Below are positions 17,700 to 26,835 of a DNA stretch of 52,691 nt, piece after piece (position 1 is the first letter of the stretch; each line of letters starts with the position of its first letter). Below the pieces are notes generated by a model. It saw nothing but the letters and a program-made list of their open reading frames with translations, made no database searches and was not told the origin of the DNA. Source of the stretch: Phycisphaera sp. TMED9 (GTDB lineage: Bacteria; Planctomycetota; Phycisphaerae; Phycisphaerales; SM1A02); the NCBI GenBank assembly GCA_002167845.2, contig NHBO02000016.1, forward strand, positions 1 through 52,691. The letters are read 5' to 3'. The position numbers were made by a program, and so were the translations under genes.

Positions 17700-20600
17700 A
17701 TGAATGAACATGATCGCGAGTCGAATGCAGACGGTTCCTCCGGCATGAGTCCTGAGGAACATCTTGCTGCGCTCTGGGTCCAGTTGTTCGGTGTCTCCCA
17801 TGAGGACGAACCGGTGCTCGTCCGAGCGGGTGGCTCGAGTTTCGATCTGGTTGAGATTCAACTTCGCATGCTCAAGGCGACCGGATTGTCGATTGCGCTG
17901 GAGACGCTTCCACTTCCCGCGACTTTCGCTGGACTGCTCGGAGCGCTTCAAGCTTCCGGAGAGTCTCCGCGTTCTGTCGCCAGCACGACCACAGGTACGG
18001 CTTCTTCGCCAACCGGAGCGAGTCAACGTCCGACGAAAAATCGCGTGACCCTCACCGGTCCGGCTTCGCCGACTCAGTACGCGCAGTGGATCCTTGAACG
18101 AGCGAATCCCCGAAATCCGGGGAACATGATTCCATTCCTCGTGATGCTTCCCGAGGATGTCGCTTGGGGGGATCTCCACGCCGCGATCCTCGATCTGGTG
18201 GAGGCGCACCCGGCCCTCCGAACCAGAGTCGGCCTTGAATCAAATGATTCCACGGCAAATCTGCTCCAGACGGTGCCACCGGCACCGAGACGAGTCCCAC
18301 TCGAATCTCGATCAGTGGTCGACTTCACCCAGAGTTCCCTTCAGCCCATCATCGATGGCTTGATGGAAAGCCCGCCGTCAGTTGAGCAAGGAAGGGTCTT
18401 CCGAAGCGTCGGCCTGAACAAGGAAGGGCGTCTCTCGGCGGTGCTGTTTCTGTTTCATCATGCGGCGGTCGACGACCCATCGTTACGGATTCTCGAAGCG
18501 GATCTACGTGGAGCTCTTACCGGGATCGAGCCATCGCCTGAGATTCAGACTCAACTGGCCTGGTCGGCCGATGTCGATTCGGCCAGCGTCGCTCGCGAGT
18601 CGGAAGAGTGGTGGGCGGGGCAGTTGGGCGGGGTCCCCGAGGGGTTGGAGATCCTCGACGGAATCGCAGGGTCCACTTCGCGACGGATTCGATGCCACCT
18701 GGATGCTTCGGAGAAGGCGCGACTGGAGTCACGTGCGAAGGCGATCGGAGTCAGCAGGGCTGCGGTCGCGATGCACACGCTCGGGCAGGCGCTGTTGTCG
18801 TCAGGATTCGCTTCGGGTCCAAGGTTCTCGGTCGGCGTTCCAGCGTCCTTGCGTGACAGCCATGAACTGGAGCGCACCGTTGGGATGTTCCTGACGACTC
18901 TGCCGGTGGCCATCGAGCCTGATCGCGGGTTGCTCCATTCCGGGAACGCACTTCGGAGTGCATGGCGGCATCGACGAGTTCCGTATCAGAGGATCCTCGA
19001 AGCGGCGAAGAGTGATCGATCGACCGGCCGATCACCCTGGCTCGATGTCATGATCGGGATCATCGAGCATGATCGGGGCCTCTTGTCCACCGATGGGGCG
19101 CAAGAGTTGTTCAGTGGGGGCGGCGCGGCGCCGATCTTCGCAACCGTGTTCTTTGAAACGGATTCCGTCGAGATCCATCTGGATCTCGATGTGACGCTCA
19201 TCTCCGAGTCTGCCGGAGATCGTCTCATGTCTCAATGGTCCGAGCGGCTTCGCTGGCTTGAAGATGTACCGCTTGAGCATTCACAGATCTCGGGGCCGGA
19301 AAGCCCGGAGACGGAGGAGATTCAATCTGTTTCGCAGATGGTCCTTGCTTCGGCGACTCGCAGGCCAGAGGCCATCGCGGTCGAGAATGAAGACGGCGAT
19401 GAATGCACCTACGAGGAACTCGTCCTCGATGCAGAACGAATCGCCACGGCCATTCGAGCATGCGATGTACCGGCGGGTGCGACCGTCGCCATCTTCGCAT
19501 CGCCGGGAATCGGCTATTCCAAGGCGCTGCTCGGGGTCACGTTTGCTCGCGGCGGCCCGATGCCGATCACCCCCGATCTTCCACCAGCACGAATTCAGCA
19601 GATGGTCGAAGTCGTCGATCCTGCGATCGTCATCGCGGTCGATCCGATCGCTCCGGAGGTCCGTCAGACCCTGGGTGACACCCCCGTGGTCGACCTTCAC
19701 GAGGTGCTCGGAGATGCGTCGGTCAATGTGGTGATCCCGTCCGAAGATGAATTGCAGACTTGCCTTGAAGATCCATGCTTCGTTCTCTTCACCAGTGGTT
19801 CGACGGGCGAACCGAAGGCAGTTCGCGGTTCTCAGGCGTCCCTGGTGAATCTCGTCGCGGCCGAATGCGATCGATGCGAGGGTGAGATCGTCTCCAAGAC
19901 GGGTCAGTTTGCGCCGCTTGGATTCGACGTCGCCTTCCAGGAGATCTTCTCGACCTGGGCGGCGGGTGGAACGCTCTGTCCGATGCCGCTCGAGATTCGG
20001 GCGGACCCCGAGGGGATCGATGCTTTCCTTCGGCGAAAGAACATCACGCGGACGTTTCTTCCGCCGTTGATGCTTCGCGCCCTGGCGGCGGCCTGTACCT
20101 CCGGTTTTCCGCCATCGCTCCGTGAGGTGCTCTGTATCGGTGAGCAACTTCGCATCGACGATGCGGTGCGAAGTGCGGCTCGGCCTTCGGCTTCCATCCG
20201 AATCATCAATCAGTACGGCCCGGCGGAGGCGCCACAGGTCACAAGCCTGGATCTCGGGACCGATCCGGATGAGTGGCCTGATCGTCCGACCATCGGACCT
20301 CCCATTCGCCGGGTACAGATTCGTATCGAAGACGACGCAGGGAATCTGACTTCCTTCGGTACCCCGGGTGAAGTCATGATTGGGGGCGTTTCGGTCGGCC
20401 TTGGCTACGCGAATGACCCTGGGAACATGCGATTCACGGAGATCGACGGTATCCGCTGGTATCGCACGGGCGACCTCGGTCGTCTGCTGCCCGATGGCGA
20501 TATCGAGTATCTCGGACGCGTGGACCATCAGGTCAAGGTCGCCGGTCATCGGGTGGAACCGGGCGAAGTCGAAATGGCGCTGGCCGCGATGTCGGAGATC

Positions 20601-23600
20601 AACGAGGCGGGCGTGGTGACCTGGACCGAATCGGATGTGACCCGACTTGCGGCCTTCATCGTCACCACCAGAGACATCGATGCGATCCGATCGGAATTGG
20701 CCGTATCACTGCCCCCGTGGCTGGTCCCCACGGTCATCGCGGCCGTCCCCGAGATTCCTCGAAATCGAAATGGAAAAATCGACCGGGTGGCGCTTCGGGA
20801 ACGAGCAGCGAGTTGGGGGAACGAGAGCAACGGTTCGGAGTCGGCACTCGATGCGCAGATGCGCGCGAGACTGGCGGAACTTGGAGTACCACCATCAACC
20901 TCGTTCCATGCCGATGTCCCACTGGTGGAGCAAGGCCTCGACAGTCTTGGTGCGATTCGCGTGCAGATTCGAGCGAGAGAGGAATACCAGTCGAGTATCC
21001 CCATCGACCAGATTCTCCGTGCGACACCGGCCGAGTTCCTACAGCGCGTCGAGGTGACCTCAGGCCGGGTCGGTCGAGTCCAGGCGGTCTCGGACGATTC
21101 CGGTCGTCCAGTCGACTTGGAAGGCGCTTCGCCCGTTCGAGGGTCTCTCTGGGAGCCTCTGGATCCCCTGGTGCGTGATCTCCTGTTCGAGGACGCCATC
21201 TCGGCGCCAGGGAGTTATCACCTTGCCTGGCGAATCACCGGGCCGATCTCGATGGATGTCGAGGCCGTCAAACGGCGAGTCGAGAACATGCGATCGCACT
21301 GGGCGACGTTGCGAACTTGTCGGCATCCAAACCTGGGTTCTCGAGTAGCGAAAGCTGCGGAATTGGATCCAGTGGTGGTCGAGGTCTATTCCCACGAACC
21401 TCAGTCCCGAGAGCTCGAGCATCTTCTGCGGCATCCACTGGATCTCCGGGGAGGCGAGTGTTTCAGGTGCGCCACCTGGATCGAAGCTGGACGACGGGTC
21501 ACGCTGTTGGTGTTTCACCATGTCGCGGTGGACGGGCGACTCGCGGAGCAGATCATCCGGGGAACTTTCGTCGATGAAGAAGCGGCACGGTCTCGCCCGG
21601 ATTCAGGTGGAGGGCTGAAGATCCTCTCCGATGCGGAAGACTGGTGGGTCAACAAGGTCAAACTCGAGTTGCAAGGTGACCCGCTTCCCCAGATTCCGAT
21701 CCACGAGTCCGGTGATTCTGAAATCACGTTGACCACCTCTCTTGATGGACTCGACACCCTCAAAGAGGCCACTCGTCTTTCGATCGCCGAATGCGGCAGC
21801 CCGATGGCGGTGAGCACGCTTGCCTGGGCGCTGCTTCTGGGCCGTTCTTCCGGAAAGTCGCGAGTCGTGGTAGGTGTTCCGTTCGCGAGCGAGTCCGGTG
21901 ATGGCGGATTGGGCGTCAGCCTGCTTCCGATCGTCGTTCCGGTTGGTGACAGCATTCCGATGTCGGCAGCGATCGCCGCCACGGCGGAGATGATCGTCGG
22001 AGGCATGGAACATCGTCAGGCTGCGATCGGGCCGATCATCCGTCGCCTTGATCCGAATCGGACCCACGTTCGGCCGCCGCTCGACGGCGTGATCACGCAG
22101 GACGACCTCCATCGATCTTATGAAGAGATCGACGTCCGATGGCAGTCGATCGGGCGAGGGCCTTTTCAGGCGACGTTGGTGATCCCGAGTGCCGGATCGT
22201 CGAATTCGCCGGTGGGTCTGGAGGCCGAACCATCGCTTCTCGACGGTGAAACCGGTGACTCGTTTCTTTCCAGATATCTCGTGATCCTGAAGCAGATCAG
22301 TACCGCGTTGTCGAGAGGAGACTCGGGTCTCTTGCTCGGTGCCGTTCAAGAATTGAGCCCTGAGTCGAGGGGCAGAATCAAAACGTTTGAAGAGGGAGAT
22401 CATTTTGATTCCACGTATCAGTCGGTGACCGAGCGGTTTGATGATCAGGTCCGGCTCGCGGGAGACGCCGTCGCCGTCATCGAAGCTGATCGATCGTTCA
22501 CCTATGAGGAGATCAGCCGTTGGAGTCGGAGCATCGCGGGGCAACTCGTCGCGGCTGGCCTCGCTCCTGGCGATTCGGTGGCGTTGACCGGATCCAGGAG
22601 TGCAGCCACGATCGCGGCGATGCTGGGCACCGCCAGAGCAGGCGGCTGTTTCGTACCGATCGAGTCGAATCTTCCACCTGATCGCATCAACGCACAACTC
22701 GCGTGCGCCCGGCCACGCTTCGCGATCGGCCCGGACGCGGGGCAGTTTCCGTCCTGCAACGTGGAAGCCTGGATCGATCCCGGCTCCGATGAGGGCAAGT
22801 CCCATGCGGCGGCTTTCTCGTCCGAAGTCGGGCCCAATTCCCCTCTCTACTCGATGTTCACTTCCGGAACGACCGGGGAGCCTCGCGGTGCGGTGATTCC
22901 CCATCGAGCGGTCTTGCGATTGGTCGACGACGCCTGGTTTCTTCCGAACGAGCCGGGATTCAAGATGTTCCATGCGGCGCCGCTGGCGTTCGATGCTTCC
23001 ACATTGGAAATCTGGTGGACGATCTTGAACGGCGGATCGATCGTCTGCTGGGAAGGAGTCGGGGCCGATCTTCAAGGAATGGCGGATCGAATCCGGCGTG
23101 AGCAAGTACGTGGGGCATGGATCACCGCCGCGCTCTTTCATGCGGCCGTCGACCAATTCCCGCTTCTGTTCGAGCCCCTTTCGGTCGTTCTCACCGGTGG
23201 AGACGTCGTCTCCGCGGATCATGTTCGCCGGATTCAAGAGCGATTCCCGGATCTCGTCGTGGTCAATGGTTACGGCCCGACGGAGAACACGGTCTTCACG
23301 GCCTGTGAGGTGATCAGTGCGGGGTCATTGGAGAAACAGAAGTCGATTCGAATCGGTCGGCCGATTCGTGGAACCCGAATACGAATTCTCGACGCCAGAG
23401 GGCACCAGGTTCCGCTCGGCCGATTCGGTGAACTGGTGGCCGAGGGCGATGGCGTCGGTCTGGGGTACCTCGATTCGGTCGCGGCGATTTCACTGAGCGG
23501 TGGATTTCAGAGCGATGGTTCCAAGGGCGCTCTCTACCGCACCGGCGATCGCGCACGCTGGTCTCCGGACGGGCGAATTGAATTCGCGGGCCGGCTCGAC

Positions 23601-24917
23601 CACCAGGTCAAGATTTCCGGGCGACGGATCGAGCTTTCCGCAATCGATGACGAACTGCGAAGAATCGCCTCCATCAAGGATGCGGCAGCGAGCATCATCG
23701 AGGCGCCTGATCGCCCCCGTCGGCTCGGCGCCGTGGTTGTCTCCGGAGGTGATCGGGGCTTTGATGTCGATGCGATTCGCACGACTTTGTCACATCGGCT
23801 CCCGGCGTGGGAGGTTCCCACGGAGATTTTCGGTGTGGAGCGGATCCCCATGACGCGCAACGGGAAGATCGATCGGGCCGAGGTCTCGCGGCTGCTCGAG
23901 GCGGCTTCGACCGACTCGTCAGTTCGTTCCTCCGCTCGGTCGGAGGCATCCTCCGACGAGGTGGTCCAGATCATCATCGAGGCCGTCGAGGAGATCACCG
24001 GCCAGGTGATCAAGGATCCATCTCGAACGCTGTCGCAACTGGGTGTCGATTCGATCGAACTGCTCCGATTGGCGATCAGATTGGAAGAACGGCTGGCCCG
24101 TCCGATTTCGCTTCCGGATGTGATGGATGGCTCGAACATCCGGATGATCGCGTCCAAGATTCGATCGGACATCAAGCGGGAATCGCAACCTCTGATCAGC
24201 CTTTACAGTCCGGACTGCGTGACCAGCCGGGCCCTCTTCTGCATCCCCGGTGTCGGCGGGACCGTCTTCAGCTTCCAGTCGCTTCTCGACGGTTTGCCGG
24301 AGACGCTTCCCGTCTTCGGCCTTCCCTATCCTGGCGCCGGTGGGATGCGGAAGCCTCTCCGGCGAATCGAGGACCTGGCAACGGGCTTCGGAGAGATCGT
24401 CCGCCGAACGGGAATGAAGCGAATCTCCATCGCGGGGTATTCACTGGGTGGATTCGTCGGTTTCGAGCTGGCACGTATTCTGCAGCGAGAGAATTTCGAG
24501 GTGCGTTTGCTCGTGGTGGATGCGCCGGTGTCTTCTCTTCCGCGACGTCAATGGTCAGGCGGCAGACTGGTCGGCAAGGCCGAACTCCGGGTTCGCCTTC
24601 AAAACGTGCTGCCCGAAGCCTTGCACGGCATCGTGAATTCAAAGCGTCAGAGCAGCATGGCGTCCCTTCGACGGGTCATCGCGTCGAGTTTCGCCGCATG
24701 GAGGGCGTACGATCCGACGCCGCTCGACATCGACCTGACGCTGGTGCGATCCGCCGACAGTCTCAAGACGGAAGCGACGTCCGACCATTCACTGGGATGG
24801 GGAGAACTCGTCCGGTCGATCCAGATCAAGACGGTGCCGGGTGGCCATCTGGACGTCTTCCGTGCCGGATCCATGGATCTGGCACGGGCCATCGAAGACA
24901 TGATCGATCGATCTTGA
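17700..24917 (+). CDS. Multimodular NRPS: PCP-C-A-PCP-C-A-PCP-TE
   Basis: 2405 residues. Domains in order: PCP (~18-85, S47 in RAGGSS); condensation (~115-530, FHHAAVDD with H254, D258); adenylation (~545-1035, FTSGSTGEPKA 697-707, GFDVAFQE, NQYGPAE, YRTGD, NGKIDR); PCP (~1045-1115, S1082 in GLDSLG); condensation (~1145-1545, FHHVAVDG with H1274, D1278); adenylation (~1570-2065, FTSGTTGEPRG, FDASTLE, NGYGPTE, YRTGD, NGKIDR); PCP (~2085-2155, S2118 in LGVDSI); type I thioesterase (~2170-2400, GYSLGG with S2248, likely D2274 and H2383). All key motifs look intact; the first C domain has HHxxxDD in place of HHxxxDG. Together with the upstream PCP-A protein this could build a tripeptide released by the TE. 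No MbtH protein, phosphopantetheinyl transferase, exporter or tailoring enzyme is visible nearby. Confidence 0.92.
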   Translation: MNEHDRESNADGSSGMSPEEHLAALWVQLFGVSHEDEPVLVRAGGSSFDLVEIQLRMLKATGLSIALETLPLPATFAGLLGALQASGESPRSVASTTTGTASSPTGASQRPTKNRVTLTGPASPTQYAQWILERANPRNPGNMIPFLVMLPEDVAWGDLHAAILDLVEAHPALRTRVGLESNDSTANLLQTVPPAPRRVPLESRSVVDFTQSSLQPIIDGLMESPPSVEQGRVFRSVGLNKEGRLSAVLFLFHHAAVDDPSLRILEADLRGALTGIEPSPEIQTQLAWSADVDSASVARESEEWWAGQLGGVPEGLEILDGIAGSTSRRIRCHLDASEKARLESRAKAIGVSRAAVAMHTLGQALLSSGFASGPRFSVGVPASLRDSHELERTVGMFLTTLPVAIEPDRGLLHSGNALRSAWRHRRVPYQRILEAAKSDRSTGRSPWLDVMIGIIEHDRGLLSTDGAQELFSGGGAAPIFATVFFETDSVEIHLDLDVTLISESAGDRLMSQWSERLRWLEDVPLEHSQISGPESPETEEIQSVSQMVLASATRRPEAIAVENEDGDECTYEELVLDAERIATAIRACDVPAGATVAIFASPGIGYSKALLGVTFARGGPMPITPDLPPARIQQMVEVVDPAIVIAVDPIAPEVRQTLGDTPVVDLHEVLGDASVNVVIPSEDELQTCLEDPCFVLFTSGSTGEPKAVRGSQASLVNLVAAECDRCEGEIVSKTGQFAPLGFDVAFQEIFSTWAAGGTLCPMPLEIRADPEGIDAFLRRKNITRTFLPPLMLRALAAACTSGFPPSLREVLCIGEQLRIDDAVRSAARPSASIRIINQYGPAEAPQVTSLDLGTDPDEWPDRPTIGPPIRRVQIRIEDDAGNLTSFGTPGEVMIGGVSVGLGYANDPGNMRFTEIDGIRWYRTGDLGRLLPDGDIEYLGRVDHQVKVAGHRVEPGEVEMALAAMSEINEAGVVTWTESDVTRLAAFIVTTRDIDAIRSELAVSLPPWLVPTVIAAVPEIPRNRNGKIDRVALRERAASWGNESNGSESALDAQMRARLAELGVPPSTSFHADVPLVEQGLDSLGAIRVQIRAREEYQSSIPIDQILRATPAEFLQRVEVTSGRVGRVQAVSDDSGRPVDLEGASPVRGSLWEPLDPLVRDLLFEDAISAPGSYHLAWRITGPISMDVEAVKRRVENMRSHWATLRTCRHPNLGSRVAKAAELDPVVVEVYSHEPQSRELEHLLRHPLDLRGGECFRCATWIEAGRRVTLLVFHHVAVDGRLAEQIIRGTFVDEEAARSRPDSGGGLKILSDAEDWWVNKVKLELQGDPLPQIPIHESGDSEITLTTSLDGLDTLKEATRLSIAECGSPMAVSTLAWALLLGRSSGKSRVVVGVPFASESGDGGLGVSLLPIVVPVGDSIPMSAAIAATAEMIVGGMEHRQAAIGPIIRRLDPNRTHVRPPLDGVITQDDLHRSYEEIDVRWQSIGRGPFQATLVIPSAGSSNSPVGLEAEPSLLDGETGDSFLSRYLVILKQISTALSRGDSGLLLGAVQELSPESRGRIKTFEEGDHFDSTYQSVTERFDDQVRLAGDAVAVIEADRSFTYEEISRWSRSIAGQLVAAGLAPGDSVALTGSRSAATIAAMLGTARAGGCFVPIESNLPPDRINAQLACARPRFAIGPDAGQFPSCNVEAWIDPGSDEGKSHAAAFSSEVGPNSPLYSMFTSGTTGEPRGAVIPHRAVLRLVDDAWFLPNEPGFKMFHAAPLAFDASTLEIWWTILNGGSIVCWEGVGADLQGMADRIRREQVRGAWITAALFHAAVDQFPLLFEPLSVVLTGGDVVSADHVRRIQERFPDLVVVNGYGPTENTVFTACEVISAGSLEKQKSIRIGRPIRGTRIRILDARGHQVPLGRFGELVAEGDGVGLGYLDSVAAISLSGGFQSDGSKGALYRTGDRARWSPDGRIEFAGRLDHQVKISGRRIELSAIDDELRRIASIKDAAASIIEAPDRPRRLGAVVVSGGDRGFDVDAIRTTLSHRLPAWEVPTEIFGVERIPMTRNGKIDRAEVSRLLEAASTDSSVRSSARSEASSDEVVQIIIEAVEEITGQVIKDPSRTLSQLGVDSIELLRLAIRLEERLARPISLPDVMDGSNIRMIASKIRSDIKRESQPLISLYSPDCVTSRALFCIPGVGGTVFSFQSLLDGLPETLPVFGLPYPGAGGMRKPLRRIEDLATGFGEIVRRTGMKRISIAGYSLGGFVGFELARILQRENFEVRLLVVDAPVSSLPRRQWSGGRLVGKAELRVRLQNVLPEALHGIVNSKRQSSMASLRRVIASSFAAWRAYDPTPLDIDLTLVRSADSLKTEATSDHSLGWGELVRSIQIKTVPGGHLDVFRAGSMDLARAIEDMIDRS

Positions 24918-24965
24918 CGCGGATGAACTCGGTTTGACGCGGTGTGGTTTCAGCCGGTCCGAGGA

Positions 24966-25592
24966 TCAGGATCGAAACTTGGCCGGAAGTTCATAGGGGC
25001 CCGGCTTGGTCACGTGAGCCCCACAATTGCCGCATTTGTTCTTCGAGTCGTCGGCCCAGAAGTCTTCCATCGCATCGCGGAAGTGGACGACGATGTCCTT
25101 GCAGTCGAACGCTTGATCATGGACCAGCTCGCCGCAGGATTCGCAGAAGAACATCTGATGCTCGATCTCTCCTTCGGGACGGCGACGTTCAACGACCAAC
25201 CCCAGGGTGTCCGCGGGTCGGCACGGTGCGTGCGGGACGTTGGGCGGAATGAAGAACGTCTCGCCTTCTTTGACGAGGTGATCGACGATGCGGCCGTCCT
25301 CCCAGGTCTTGAGGACGATGTCCCCCTTCAATTGGATGAAGAACTCCTCGCTGTCGACCTTGTGGAAATCGTTCCGAGCGTTGGGGCCCCCGATCACCAT
25401 GGTGAAGAAGTCACGGCCGCTATACAGGTACTTGTTGCCGACGGGTGGTTGAAAGTCCGCGTGGTGCTCGGCCGCCCACTTCATGAGATGGAGCGGGCCG
25501 CTGACCGAGCCGTCGGCTTCGAAGCCGTCTGGTTCGAGTGGCGTGTCGGGGTTGGCGGTGGTGCGTGCGGGGTCGGTCGAGGAGGTCGGCAT
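24966..25592 (-). CDS. nbaC: 3-hydroxyanthranilate 3,4-dioxygenase
   Basis: 208 residues. An Fe(II) cupin dioxygenase that opens the ring of 3-hydroxyanthranilate to ACMS, the substrate of the decarboxylase encoded near 9 kb. The catalytic iron ligands are H77 and E83 (NDFHKVDSEEFF) and H121 (NVPHAP). A rubredoxin-like second metal site uses C150/C153 and C187/C190, as in bacterial and fungal enzymes. A polar ~27-residue N-terminal extension is longer than the ~174-residue Cupriavidus protein as I recall it. It converges on the NRPS (48 bp apart) and is about 15.5 kb from the rest of the kynurenine genes. Confidence 0.94.
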   Translation of the reverse strand: MPTSSTDPARTTANPDTPLEPDGFEADGSVSGPLHLMKWAAEHHADFQPPVGNKYLYSGRDFFTMVIGGPNARNDFHKVDSEEFFIQLKGDIVLKTWEDGRIVDHLVKEGETFFIPPNVPHAPCRPADTLGLVVERRRPEGEIEHQMFFCESCGELVHDQAFDCKDIVVHFRDAMEDFWADDSKNKCGNCGAHVTKPGPYELPAKFRS

Positions 25593-25728
25593 GGATCGTC
25601 TCCGAAGACAGGCGACTCCCGAGGGCTGATGACTTCAGGCCTCCGGAAAGTCGCCTCATTCCAATGGTTCAGGGTAGCGACCACGGTGGGTTGGACGCGA
25701 GTCCGATTCATCGCGTACCGTCGCATTG

Positions 25729-26262
25729 ATGAACCAGCGGGATTCCACCATTTCGAGCCCACCAGTACCGGTCGACGCCGAGGTCGCGGCGGCTGGACCT
25801 CTCGAGACGGCGTGGACGGCATGGCCCGCGGCGGAGCGACCGGCCAGGACGTGTGTGCTGCTGATCTTCATCGCGGCTCTGGCGGTTCTCGCGGGCATGA
25901 TCGGAGGCGATGTCCTTTGGAGCGTCACGGCGGTGGTACTGCTCTTCTCGACTCTGAATCGCTGGTTTCTTCCGACCAGTTACCGCGTGAACGGCGAGCG
26001 GCTTGAAGCCGCGTATCCACTGCGGCGGCGATCCGTCCGCTGGGTGGAAGCCCGGAGGCTGGCGATCGATCCGGCAGGCGGATGGCTCTCGGTTCGGCGA
26101 GGTGGATCCCGTTTCGATGTGCGGTCGGGCCTTGATCTCTACTGGGGGCGTCAACCGGAGGACACCATGAATGCGGTGGCCGAGGCGGCGAAGTCCACGC
26201 TTGCGGAGGGGACACCCATCAAAATATTCGATCACCGACGAAAAGGCGGGGGGAAGAGATGA
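25729..26262 (+). CDS. Two-helix membrane protein with PH-like domain
   Basis: 177 residues from ATG 25729 (a TTG directly before it is less likely). A polar N-terminus precedes two adjacent hydrophobic segments (CVLLIFIAALAVLAGMIGG and VLWSVTAVVLLFSTL, about 43-76). Then comes SYRVNGERLEAAYPLRRRSVRWVEARRLAID and GGWLSVRRGG, the pattern of bacterial membrane PH (bPH2/YdbT-like) proteins. Such domains sit at the cytoplasmic face with unknown ligands. The next gene starts in an ATGA overlap with its stop, so the two work as a pair. Family assignment is moderate. Confidence 0.6.
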   Translation: MNQRDSTISSPPVPVDAEVAAAGPLETAWTAWPAAERPARTCVLLIFIAALAVLAGMIGGDVLWSVTAVVLLFSTLNRWFLPTSYRVNGERLEAAYPLRRRSVRWVEARRLAIDPAGGWLSVRRGGSRFDVRSGLDLYWGRQPEDTMNAVAEAAKSTLAEGTPIKIFDHRRKGGGKR

Positions 26263-26720
26263 CCGACGAGCGGTCCGTGTTCAAGCGGTTGAAGCATGCC
26301 TTCGCGATCGAAGATGCCGCGGCCTTCCAGCCGACGGAACGAGAGCATGAGACGGCGGAGAAACTCTGTCGAGAGGTGGTTCGGCGACGGATGACCGTCC
26401 CCGCCTTGATGTTGCTCGAGATGTCCCGGCCGCTGAATTATCTCGGGGCGCAGGCGTTGCACTTCTTCCAGCCGTTCGGCACGGTGCTGGTCGACCCGGG
26501 CGCCTGGGAGACGTTCGCCGGCTTCATCGAGCGGCGGGGGTCGGTCGAGTACCTCTGCCGGTTGATTGAAGATATCGAAGCGGACCGGCCCGAGGCCACG
26601 GAATCGTCGGATGAGGGGTCGCCGTCCGAGTCGGGCGGCACCGAGGACGGAGAATCGAGTGATTCAGGTGCCGTCACCGGTGAATCGAACTCCGAGCCGA
26701 CCTCCGACACCACCGACTGA
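26259..26720 (+). CDS. Hypothetical protein with acidic low-complexity tail
   Basis: 153 residues. The first ~108 residues are a compact, mostly helical domain (FKRLKHAFAIED, EKLCREVVRRRM, ALMLLEMSRPLNYLGAQALHFFQPF). PLNYLGAQALHFFQPF is a pattern I associate with small uncharacterised proteins but cannot name. The last ~45 residues are a Ser/Glu/Asp/Thr-rich disordered tail. A strong purine-rich ribosome site (GGGGGAAGAG) precedes the ATG, which overlaps the stop of the PH-like gene. The pairing suggests a membrane-associated complex with the PH-like protein (inference). Confidence 0.55.
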   Translation: MTDERSVFKRLKHAFAIEDAAAFQPTEREHETAEKLCREVVRRRMTVPALMLLEMSRPLNYLGAQALHFFQPFGTVLVDPGAWETFAGFIERRGSVEYLCRLIEDIEADRPEATESSDEGSPSESGGTEDGESSDSGAVTGESNSEPTSDTTD

Positions 26721-26835
26721 GGCCCGGATTCGAGGTCGGAATCGGGTACCCTCCACGTTCATTCGCGCGTGATCCCGAGGGCCTCGGCCGCTTCGGGAGC
26801 TCGTCTTCGCATTCAGATCAGAGTTTCGACGTCGC

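Noticed and set aside
19281-23237. Long minus-strand frames (422 and 544 codons) inside the large NRPS gene
   Set aside because: Antisense to well-defined A and C domains; no protein-like motifs.
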